A stretch of DNA of 64,000 bases from assembly GCA_024742765.1 (NCBI GenBank), contig JANSXT010000002.1, positions 241,192 to 305,191 on the forward strand, given 5' to 3'. Every line of letters starts with the position of its first letter. Within the stretch, counting starts at the first letter, position 1. The translations under genes and the position numbers were made by a program. This document shows, in pieces, positions 18,001 to 24,375 of this stretch. This stretch comes from Phyllobacteriaceae bacterium. Lineage in GTDB: Bacteria > Pseudomonadota > Alphaproteobacteria > Rhizobiales > Rhizobiaceae. Under the pieces are notes generated by a model. The model did not search any database. It had not been told where the DNA came from and saw only the letters and a list, made by a program, of their open reading frames with translations.

Positions 18001-18981
18001 CATCTGGTTGGCGACTTCGGCGTAGGACTGGACGATGTCGCCCATCAGCGCTATCAGAGGCAGCTTGCTGTCAGACGCAATCTGTCCCGATATCTCGATG
18101 AGCTTGAAGAAACCTTGGATCTTGGCGGTCGGATCGTCCGACCCCATCGCCGACGATACAATTTCGGCGGCGTCGGTGATCCGGTAGCCCTTGTTGATGG
18201 CGCGCAACTGGCCTTCATAGGATTTGAAACGGTCAACCCATTCGCCGGAAAGGCCGACACTGTTCAATATGTCCGCCGTCGGTGTTTCCGGGTCGGCCTG
18301 GTCCATAGCGGCGCTGGCATCGGTCAACTGTCCAAGGCGCCGTTTTGCGGTGTCGAGCACCTCCTGCATTCCATCAAAGATCTGTTTGGATTCGCCATTG
18401 GTCAGATCGGCATAGATTTTCCACGCATTGACGATGCGCGACTGCTGACCGCCGGCGGTCAGATAGGCGATCGCATATGTGGAGGCTTCATCGGGCGCAT
18501 CGTTGAGCCATGTGTGGGCAAGCGCCTGCATCTGGGGCGAGCCGGGCTGGAACCTGGCCTGTTCCTCGGCGGGCAGAGCCTCATAGAGCTGTTCGGCGAC
18601 GAACTTCCAGAACCCCGCCGTCAATTCGCCTTCGGAACGCTGGACGGCGGCTTCGGCCTGTGCCCTGGCTTCATCGAACGGCGCGCGGACATAGGCGATC
18701 AATTCGTCCTTCTTCTCCTCGCAGAAGTGCTTGAAGAAGGCCTCGGTGTCGAGCGCGATCTTGTCGAAACGCAGTTCGGCCGATGCAAGGCTCGCGGTCA
18801 GTCGCCGGTAGAGCACATCGCAAGGATCGCTGGGCACGGTGAGCCTGATCGAGTCGGGCCGGCCCACATTTTCCAGCACCGATGCGAACCGGTCCTGCGC
18901 CAGCGCGGGTTCGATCACCGCGGTCCCGAAGAATGCCGCCAGGGCGAGCAGACCGCCGAGGATCGAAGCTTTGGGTCGCAT
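15025..18981 (-). CDS. Very large exported protein with coiled and repeated helical region, unknown function
   Basis: About 1318 residues from the ATG at 18981; upstream in-frame codons run into the previous gene. A signal peptide (MRPKASILGG...PALAQD) directs export. Residues about 30-600 have no recognised fold. A segment near 610-690 (GEVRDDNDAAVPGAILSVRV...DRNGRFSITAIG) resembles a carboxypeptidase-regulatory beta-sandwich. An acidic linker follows, then a Cys-bearing helical region from about 730 to 1180 with a tandem repeat of about 100 residues (near 808-905 and 927-1025). The C-terminus (VDGAWRGNGAFEL...SGRMSVDG) looks beta-rich. It starts 10 bases after the preceding gene. Not recognised; a periplasmic structural or envelope role is only a guess. 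Confidence 0.85.
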   Translation of the reverse strand: MRPKASILGGLLALAAFFGTAVIEPALAQDRFASVLENVGRPDSIRLTVPSDPCDVLYRRLTASLASAELRFDKIALDTEAFFKHFCEEKKDELIAYVRAPFDEARAQAEAAVQRSEGELTAGFWKFVAEQLYEALPAEEQARFQPGSPQMQALAHTWLNDAPDEASTYAIAYLTAGGQQSRIVNAWKIYADLTNGESKQIFDGMQEVLDTAKRRLGQLTDASAAMDQADPETPTADILNSVGLSGEWVDRFKSYEGQLRAINKGYRITDAAEIVSSAMGSDDPTAKIQGFFKLIEISGQIASDSKLPLIALMGDIVQSYAEVANQMLDQVFALEDQIAKRNGFCLGVGVPSRDPRHDYFVGRQVLACPLAYGTWPFEHIYVSQGAGPTRHFFYDGASFIEGENATGRNGIIAALELIDAAIDLGYPVERDPRDHVARLAAVYNTSHPGGVPGLIREAETMVGEIDTALSAIRNLSASGDVCTQDRIMADVAGRVGLSEESFLRDAEGGSERLVNAIAASFVAFEGGFGPGVNRGGGAFETYAELYERLGAISVMMLEGEVRDDNDAAVPGAILSVRVSGGSEVRGCEAWLADRNGRFSITAIGEDPPPAVTAQAQTSAGAGPAETFDVAYVRRNALTFSDFGSGFTGRAEIVLRVPAEPEDAEADDRETPDETTEEQQRREEEEQAAEIAAKCDALEDAIDDADRALRDGRLDGLTPLLDVLDRAEDEALAAGDCPPRLAGAVADVRSRVATVEHQRGVVANLLQACDQNAMRAQARQLQRVRGINFALFVDEISAAQRDVTAFEDGRTAYKANRLDMAQDRLNKALQGFRAQTPPFCPPFIARAEQGLSQIDTLREFGRRIDAAIAECNVDLLERMAASTSARNHLFFLEARQRIETALPGCRRQQDEQRVAAVCDAGSAELDAARADYRSNRLDAAGSKLNALAARLDRDAPGACTELRGRIANGLSNIALLREQAAALQSAIAACDIDRLEAMQRRAGGENHIWFRQASGRIADALAQCSKVARNVCDELPPISAEIGAAFQAGDFTAALAAARRAEALSRDIAALEGCEGERARIENAVSFLSDARDVLSRTDAAVAACTSDFDGLVRRIDGLAASHARLEDAKARLLEAAERCAAEEAEDEAPEVALNRPETPAPQAQSSAEALDVDGAWRGNGAFELEANGETLAIPYELRFSVSGGSVSGRMSVDGSSDTLPLNGDVEGSVIVMSGQMSQDGVTVRVRHRAELTSAGELDGVMAVRLPELQCLGEAIGAAIGAAIAETATLGLAPDDEADDNSLNCPMATYQSRWSGSRG
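15905..16560 (-). repeat. Tandem protein-level repeat inside the large exported protein
   Basis: Two copies of a roughly 100-residue module are encoded at about 16265-16560 and 15905-16200. Copy 1 includes YKANRLDMAQDRLNKAL and NHLFFLEARQRIETALPGC; copy 2 includes YRSNRLDAAGSKLNALA and NHIWFRQASGRIADALAQC. Each ends in a Cys and has another Cys before the DxxRLEAM/DLLERM segment, suggesting disulfides in an exported helical array. The DNA copies are diverged, so the duplication is old. Confidence 0.7.
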
Positions 18982-18991
18982 CGCCGTGCTC

Positions 18992-20047
18992 CTAGAAATC
19001 ATCGAGCGTTTCCGGCGGACCGAAATCGTCCGGCCCCGGCGAAGCTGCGGATGAGGCGGCCGGTCCCCCGTCCTGTAGCGGGGGATTTGCCACAGCCACA
19101 GCCGGAGCCGCAGGCGTGGATTTGTCGACAAACTCGTTCAACGATAGCATCGCATTGGGATCGCCGGTTTTGCGGGTGTTGGTGATGCTGGCGATGGCGG
19201 ACTGCGTGCCGCGACCTATGATGCCGTCGATCGCGCCGGCATATTTTCCCATCCGCTTGAGTTCGATCTGGATGCCCTTGCAGAACGCCCGGCGGCCGTC
19301 GCAATCGCCACCGGCCGCCCGGCGCGCGTTCTTGGATCGCAAATGGGTTCCAGGTGCCGTCATTTCATAGGCGCGCACCGCCCAGTATCCGGCCATGTGG
19401 ATGAGAGATTTGCGGCCGGTTCGTTCGCCCTCGGCCAGATACATCATCAAAAGGTCTTCTATGATGTATTTGTCGCCGGCGCCGGCGCGATAAAACATCC
19501 AGTCAAGCACACCCTCACGGAGTACGAAGGTACTATCGGTCGCTTCGGCGCCCAGCGCGGCGGCCCGCTGCTTGATCTCGTCAATGCCCTGATCGGCCGG
19601 TGGCGGCGTCGCCAGGTCCGCCATCTCCACCGAACTTGCCGGATCGCCACCAAAACCCAGACAGTCAATCAGGCCAGCTTCAAGTGCCTGATTGAGATGG
19701 GCAGGTGCCAGAAGCTGCACCACTTCGCCGGTGGCAGCGGTGAAGTAACGCCGCGCCGGCGAATTCGGCGCTGTGCGCACGATCTTGCCGCGCAGATCGG
19801 ATCCCGTCTGAACGAGATCGGTGCAATAAACCAGATAGGGCAGGCGGCCGATGCCGCCGTCGAGCAACAGCCAGTAGAGCCGTGTGTCGTCGGCGATCGC
19901 TTCGTGGACGAAATCGACATAGCGCTGAAGTCCTGGAAAGTCGTCAGGCGTCTTGTCTTGTGCCTGTGCCACCGGCAGCGCCGCCGATATGGCGATGCAG
20001 CAACCAGCGATGAACACACCGCCTTTACGCCGCTGGAGGCCCATCAT
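18992..20047 (-). CDS. Exported protein with C-terminal peptidoglycan-binding-like domain
   Basis: A 351-residue protein. The double ATG at 20042-20047 begins a signal peptide (GGVFIAGCCIAISAALPVAQAQD). The middle (RYVDFVHEAIADDTRLYWLLLDGG...) is not recognised. The C-terminal part, IQIELKRMGKYAGAIDGIIGRGTQSAI, matches the PG_binding_1 pattern of a three-helix module found on cell-wall-associated proteins. A Pro/Ala-rich tail ends at DDF. It is 25 bases downstream of the small exported protein and 10 bases upstream of the 1318-residue protein, all on the same strand, so the three are probably one operon working at the envelope. Confidence 0.82.
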   Translation of the reverse strand: MMGLQRRKGGVFIAGCCIAISAALPVAQAQDKTPDDFPGLQRYVDFVHEAIADDTRLYWLLLDGGIGRLPYLVYCTDLVQTGSDLRGKIVRTAPNSPARRYFTAATGEVVQLLAPAHLNQALEAGLIDCLGFGGDPASSVEMADLATPPPADQGIDEIKQRAAALGAEATDSTFVLREGVLDWMFYRAGAGDKYIIEDLLMMYLAEGERTGRKSLIHMAGYWAVRAYEMTAPGTHLRSKNARRAAGGDCDGRRAFCKGIQIELKRMGKYAGAIDGIIGRGTQSAIASITNTRKTGDPNAMLSLNEFVDKSTPAAPAVAVANPPLQDGGPAASSAASPGPDDFGPPETLDDF

Positions 20048-20072
20048 GCGGTTGATGATCGCGCGGCCGCTG

Positions 20073-20393
20073 TCAACAGTGCCACTCGCCGCGTTCGATC
20101 TGCGGTGCGGTATAGCGTCTGGTCGCCAGATCGCCCTGAAGGACGAGAAGGCAGGCGGCTTGCTGTGCCTGCCTGAGCCCCTGATGGGTGTAAGGCGGCA
20201 GGGGGCGCCAGCCGGACGACGCCGAGATGTCGGCCATGTTGGCAACCATGATCGTGCCTTGGTCATCATGGTAGACGGCCCATGCCCATGATTGCGCAAA
20301 TGACGGAGCAATTCCCAATCCACCCGCTGCCAGCAGAGCCCAAAGCGCGCTTTTTGCTTGCGCATTCAACTGCGATCCCCGCGTTTTCGACAT
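20073..20393 (-). CDS. Small exported protein, unknown function
   Basis: A 106-residue protein whose N-terminus (KSALWALLAAGGLGIAPSFAQS) is a signal peptide. The mature part (WAWAVYHDDQGTIMVANMADISASSGWRPL) has no known domain. The ATG at 20393 is preferred to the in-frame codon at 20426 because the signal peptide follows it at the normal distance. First gene of the minus-strand envelope operon; it diverges from the histidine kinase gene across 107 bases that contain the inverted repeat at 20453-20472. Confidence 0.7.
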   Translation of the reverse strand: MSKTRGSQLNAQAKSALWALLAAGGLGIAPSFAQSWAWAVYHDDQGTIMVANMADISASSGWRPLPPYTHQGLRQAQQAACLLVLQGDLATRRYTAPQIERGEWHC

Positions 20394-20450
20394 GGCAACG
20401 CTATGCCCGGGTGCCGGGGACAACAATTGGCGGGAACACTTACCGGCCTA

Positions 20451-20472
20451 GGCACAAATGACTATTGTGCTT
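20451..20472. promoter_or_regulatory. Motif shared with the alkB promoter; candidate response-regulator site
   Basis: GGCACAAATGACTATTG at 20451-20467 matches 15 of 17 bases with 23071-23087 ahead of the alkB-like gene. Here it also forms an inverted repeat, GCACAA-N7-TTGTGC. It lies 34-50 bases before the kinase start and 58 or more bases before the divergent exported-protein start. Binding by the LuxR-type regulator encoded downstream is an inference. Confidence 0.5.
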
Positions 20473-20500
20473 GTTCCGACGATCGGAGCTAGTCGGGGCG

Positions 20501-22360
20501 ATGAGGCAACGGGCGGAACATCGATGCGGGGTGCACGCGCTGTGCCATGGCATCGTATGGATGGTCGTGACACTGATGGTCTTTGCGAGCGGCCAACCGG
20601 CTAGAGCGCAGAACGCCAGCACGGCCGTCCTGGAGGTTGAGTTCCGTGCCGAGCAACCCGATCGGGACCTGACCATCGACGAGGTCTGTTGCGGCCGGCT
20701 GGTATTTCCCGATCCGCCGGTGAAATCGGCCGGAGCCGGCATTGGCGGCAGGCCGGTGTGGATCGCGCTGCCGGCACTGCGCCCGGGCAGCGTCCTAAGT
20801 GTCACGAAAATGGTGGATGAGGCCACGCTTTACGAGCGATGGCCGGGAACCGATGAATGGATCATCGCCCGCAGCGGCGACAGCGTGCCGCCCTCCGGGC
20901 AGGCGCTGCCCGTGCCACGTACGGCCTTCATCCTTTCGGAAGCTGCGTCTCCGGAGACGGAGCGCTTCCTGCGCATCGTTCAGCCAACCACCATTCAATT
21001 CGGTCTGAAAGCCTGGGACCCCCAGGCGTTCCGCACCGATTTTGAGCGCCGCAGGCTGATCCGGGTGCTTTCGCTGGGCTTCATCGCTGCGATCGTGATC
21101 TACAATCTGGTGGTTTCGTTGATTGCCCGCGACGGCGTGTTTGCGCTCAACGCGGTAACAATCCTGTCGCTTGTGCTGGTCGATCTCTACCTGTCCGGTA
21201 TTGGCGCGTTTTATCTCTGGCCGCGATCGATTTCCAATCTCATGCTGAATCTTGGCCTTGCCGGCGCAACGATTTTCGGCGCGTTGTTCATCAGCCGGTT
21301 TCTGGCCGTGGACGCCGGCAGACCGGTCTCGGTCCGGCCACTGCTTGTTCTGGCGACGCTGGCCGCAGCGGCGCTGGCGATCAGCATCGCGACGCCTTAC
21401 TGGATGGCACAAACGGCGCTGCTGGTCCTGGTTCTGCTGATGCCGCTGACCGCTCTCGTGATCACGCTGTTTGAGCTCGTCCACGGCAACCGTAGCGCCC
21501 GTATCCTGATCATCCCATTGTTTGGCATCATGCTGCCGGGCGGCGTGCTCGTGCTGATCAGTTCGGTCACCGCACTACCGTTCGGCGCCATTGGACCACA
21601 CATTTTGGAGGTGACGCTTGCGTTCGAGGCACTTGTGTTTTCGCTGGCGCTGGCTACCCGAATTCGAATACATCAGCGCAACGCCGAGATGGCGAGGGCG
21701 GAACTGGCGCAGACCGAACTTGAAAGCGCGCGGCGTTATGCCCGGCTTCAGGAGCGCGAGCGTGCGCGCATCGCCTCGGATCTGCATGATTCCATCGGTC
21801 ATAATCTCGTGATGATCACCGGCTTGCTCGATCGGGGTGTCGAGTCCGATCTGGCGCCTGAAGAGATCCAGGCAGCCGCCAAATTGTCGCGCCGGACGGT
21901 GCAACGGGTGCGAACGCTCTCGCATGATCTGCATCCGGTCACACTGTCGCATCTGGGTTGGGCGCAGGCGATTGAATCACTGTTCGCCGAACTGAAAAGC
22001 GCCCATGGCATCGAGGTGGCTCTGACCCAACGTGGTGGCGAGCCGAGCATGCCGGCAGATGCCAAGCTTCATGTCTATCGCATGCTGCAGGAACTGGTCA
22101 GCAACATCGCCAAGCACGCATCGGCAAAACGATGCGAGGCCGACATTCAAAATGACGGCACGGCTCTGCACATTCGCGTCACCGACGACGGCATCGGGCT
22201 TGGCGACCCTTCGGACTTGCAAGGCGGGCTGGGCTTGGCTTCAATCGATGAGCGCACCAAGACCCTGGGCGGGACCTGGACGTTGCAATCTGGCGATAGG
22301 GGCGGCGCCGTGGCCGAGCTGATCATCCCGCTGAAGCCCGCCAAACCTGGAGGGCCTTGA
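20501..22360 (+). CDS. Membrane sensor histidine kinase (7TMR-DISM-like sensor, HisKA_3)
   Basis: A 619-residue kinase. A signal peptide ends near residue 36, followed by a periplasmic domain (about 37-185) of the type found ahead of 7TMR-DISM regions. Seven or so hydrophobic helices span about 190-400. The dimerisation box RARIASDLHDSIGHN places the phospho-accepting His at 429. The ATPase domain shows LVSNIAKHA (N box) and VTDDGIGLG (G1 box). This is the NarX/DesK-type kinase class that pairs with LuxR-type regulators, and such a regulator starts at the stop codon (TGATG). The signal is unknown. The ATG at 20501 is preferred over a TTG at 20465. Confidence 0.9.
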   Translation: MRQRAEHRCGVHALCHGIVWMVVTLMVFASGQPARAQNASTAVLEVEFRAEQPDRDLTIDEVCCGRLVFPDPPVKSAGAGIGGRPVWIALPALRPGSVLSVTKMVDEATLYERWPGTDEWIIARSGDSVPPSGQALPVPRTAFILSEAASPETERFLRIVQPTTIQFGLKAWDPQAFRTDFERRRLIRVLSLGFIAAIVIYNLVVSLIARDGVFALNAVTILSLVLVDLYLSGIGAFYLWPRSISNLMLNLGLAGATIFGALFISRFLAVDAGRPVSVRPLLVLATLAAAALAISIATPYWMAQTALLVLVLLMPLTALVITLFELVHGNRSARILIIPLFGIMLPGGVLVLISSVTALPFGAIGPHILEVTLAFEALVFSLALATRIRIHQRNAEMARAELAQTELESARRYARLQERERARIASDLHDSIGHNLVMITGLLDRGVESDLAPEEIQAAAKLSRRTVQRVRTLSHDLHPVTLSHLGWAQAIESLFAELKSAHGIEVALTQRGGEPSMPADAKLHVYRMLQELVSNIAKHASAKRCEADIQNDGTALHIRVTDDGIGLGDPSDLQGGLGLASIDERTKTLGGTWTLQSGDRGGAVAELIIPLKPAKPGGP

Positions 22361-23025
22361 TGCAGGCACCGCGCGCAACGACGATCCTGCTGGCCGACGA
22401 CCACCCGATTTTCCGCGCCGGACTGCGCCAGATCATCGAACAGCAACCCGGATTCAAAGTCGTCGCCGAAGCGGGCGACGGCCATGCTGCGCTGTCACAG
22501 ATCGAGATGCTTGACCCCGACTTTGCCGTGTTTGATCTCAGTATGCCCGGCCTTGACGGATTTGGGGCGCTTGAGGGGCTGGGCGCGCTGCGCTGTCGGA
22601 CACGCGCGCTGATCGTCTCCATGCATGCCGAGAGTGGCTATGCCAAACGCGCGCATGATCTGGGCGCAATTGGCTTCATCGCCAAAGAAGATGCGCCGAC
22701 CGAAATCGTCCGCGCGTTCAAGGAGTGGCAGAACGGGTTCTTCATGAGCCAATCGGTCGGTGGTCATGGCACGACACTACGAACAACGCCCTCCACGAAT
22801 ATGAGTGGTATCGACCTCTCGGTGGTAACGCCCGCCGAACGGAAAATCCTTGTGCTGCTGTCGCTGGGCAAGACGAGCAAGCAGATTGCCCGCGATCTCG
22901 GCATCAGCCACAGGACCGTGCAGGCGCACCGCCGAAACATCGCCGAAAAACTCGGCGTCAACGGTCCGAACCGCCTGTTGGAGATTGCGGTCAGCCATCG
23001 GGCGCAATTGCTCGATCTCGGATAG
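22360..23025 (+). CDS. LuxR/NarL-type response regulator
   Basis: A 221-residue regulator. The receiver domain (1-125) has the acidic pair LLADDH, the phosphorylated Asp59 in FAVFDLSMPG and Lys in GFIAKED. The C-terminal DNA-binding domain (155-221) has LSLGKTSKQIARDLGISHRTVQAHRRNIAEKLGV. It overlaps the kinase stop by one base, so the two form a cognate pair. The same motif lies ahead of the kinase gene and ahead of the alkB-like operon that follows, so this protein probably activates both. Confidence 0.93.
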   Translation: MQAPRATTILLADDHPIFRAGLRQIIEQQPGFKVVAEAGDGHAALSQIEMLDPDFAVFDLSMPGLDGFGALEGLGALRCRTRALIVSMHAESGYAKRAHDLGAIGFIAKEDAPTEIVRAFKEWQNGFFMSQSVGGHGTTLRTTPSTNMSGIDLSVVTPAERKILVLLSLGKTSKQIARDLGISHRTVQAHRRNIAEKLGVNGPNRLLEIAVSHRAQLLDLG

Positions 23026-23070
23026 ATCGACGCGTACCCGAGTTGCCTTCGAAAAACTGGACGACGCATC

Positions 23071-23095
23071 GGCACAAATGCCTATCGAATAGGCG
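23071..23095. promoter_or_regulatory. Second copy of the shared motif, ahead of the alkB-like operon
   Basis: GGCACAAATGCCTATCG at 23071-23087 matches 15 of 17 bases with 20451-20467. Its right part forms an inverted repeat, GCCTAT-CGA-ATAGGC (23080-23094). It lies 46 bases after the response-regulator stop and 92 bases before the alkB-like ATG, a normal place for an activator site. The 153-base gap holds nothing else clear. Confidence 0.5.
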
Positions 23096-23178
23096 AAGTG
23101 GCCAATTCTTCACTCCGGCGAGCCTGACTAGTTTGCGTTGGGCTGGAAAGCTGGAGCTCCGGCGGGTTGTCGCGGGGC

Positions 23179-24375
23179 ATGCAAAAAGCCGAGAGCGTTT
23201 CCGGCAAAGGTTGGATCACTTGGATGGCTTGGGTCAGATATTACTATCAGCCTGCGGTACAGTTGATTTCACTCGGCCTTCTGGCGCTGGGTGGATTGTG
23301 GATCTGGCTGATTCCGCTCGCCATATTTTTCCTGACCACGTTCATCGACGAATTGTCACCGGGTCATGAGGAGGCGGAAGAACCAAGCCGCTATTCCGAA
23401 CTTCCTCTTTTCCTGACGGCATGTCTCGCTGTGATCATTGCTGCGGTCTTTGTGATCATGGCATCGCTTTCATTGGGCGCGCAAAGCAACCCCAATTCCC
23501 TCACGGTTCTCGTCGGAGAGTTCTTCGGTCCGCAACCGATATGGGCGTTGATCGGGGCCGCTCTGGGCGTGGGGATGCTTCTTGCTGCGGCCTTCAACAT
23601 CGGTCACGAGCTTTCCCACCGACTGGATAGCAGGCTGAGATTGTTTTTCGGTCAGGTTATCTGCACGCTCTCACTGCATTCCTGTTTTCCAATCGAGCAT
23701 ATCTACGGCCATCACAGAAATGTCGGAACACATCTCGATCCGACGACGGCAAGACGCGGTGAACCTTTCTGGTTGTTCATGCCGCGCTCCTTTTTTGGCA
23801 CCTACCGCAATGCGTTTCGCATCGCCGGAGCGCGAGCGGCCCGGCATTCCGGTTTCTCGCGGGTTCTGAAGAACCGGGCGGTCCAGGGTATCGTGATCCA
23901 GTTGGTCTTGTTTTTCTGTGCCTTTGCGCTGGGCGGATGGATGGGTCTTTCCGCCTATCTCGTTGCGACGGTGATCGCCCTGTTGATCGTGGAATTGTTC
24001 CAATATGTCGGGCACTATGGGCTGATCAGGGTGCCAGGGGCGCCGGTGCGCGCCGCCCACGCCTGGGAACTGTCGGGCACTGGTTCCAGCAGTTTCACTG
24101 TCAATCTCACCTGTCACAGCGCTCACCATGTTTCCGGAGACAAGCCGTTCTGGCAATTGCGGCTGACCCATCAGGCACCCACTCTGCCATTGGGGCCTTT
24201 TCCGGTTCTGGTCATCGCAATGATCCCGCCGCTCTATTTCAGGTTGACCAAACCTGCGCTCGACGAATGGGACCGAACGCTGGCCACGCCCGAAGAGCAC
24301 GCCCTGGCCATCGAAACGCGCAAGAAACAGGTGTCGGGCATTCACCTCAGAACCCTGCTCAGCAGATCGCCATGA
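23179..24375 (+). CDS. AlkB-type integral membrane alkane/fatty-acyl monooxygenase
   Basis: A 398-residue di-iron membrane enzyme. Box 1 is HELSHR (143-148), box 2 EHIYGHHRNVGTHLDPTTARRGEPFW (His174, 178, 179), then FQYVGHYGL (His279), and box 3 CHSAHH (313, 316, 317). The EHxxGHHxxV(A/G)TxxDPxxAR(R/L)GE and HYGL signatures point to alkane-hydroxylase AlkB rather than to a desaturase. The usual Arg of RHSxHH is Cys here. AlkB hydroxylates terminal carbons of alkanes and needs rubredoxin, which is not encoded nearby. The first ATG, 23179, was taken; a Met at 23224 is possible. It overlaps the exporter gene by ATGA. True substrate uncertain. Confidence 0.88.
   Translation: MQKAESVSGKGWITWMAWVRYYYQPAVQLISLGLLALGGLWIWLIPLAIFFLTTFIDELSPGHEEAEEPSRYSELPLFLTACLAVIIAAVFVIMASLSLGAQSNPNSLTVLVGEFFGPQPIWALIGAALGVGMLLAAAFNIGHELSHRLDSRLRLFFGQVICTLSLHSCFPIEHIYGHHRNVGTHLDPTTARRGEPFWLFMPRSFFGTYRNAFRIAGARAARHSGFSRVLKNRAVQGIVIQLVLFFCAFALGGWMGLSAYLVATVIALLIVELFQYVGHYGLIRVPGAPVRAAHAWELSGTGSSSFTVNLTCHSAHHVSGDKPFWQLRLTHQAPTLPLGPFPVLVIAMIPPLYFRLTKPALDEWDRTLATPEEHALAIETRKKQVSGIHLRTLLSRSP

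Noticed and set aside
23937..24371. A 145-codon N-terminal extension of the MMPL exporter
   Set aside because: It runs through the 3' part of the alkB-like gene in another frame; the ATG at 24372 with the ATGA overlap and the first membrane helix just after it is the natural start.
23179..24375. The AlkB-type protein as a plain fatty-acid desaturase
   Set aside because: The box 2 extension EHxxGHHxxVGTxxDPxxARRGE and the HYGL segment are alkane-hydroxylase features; desaturase-only relatives lack them. Not fully excluded without a tree.
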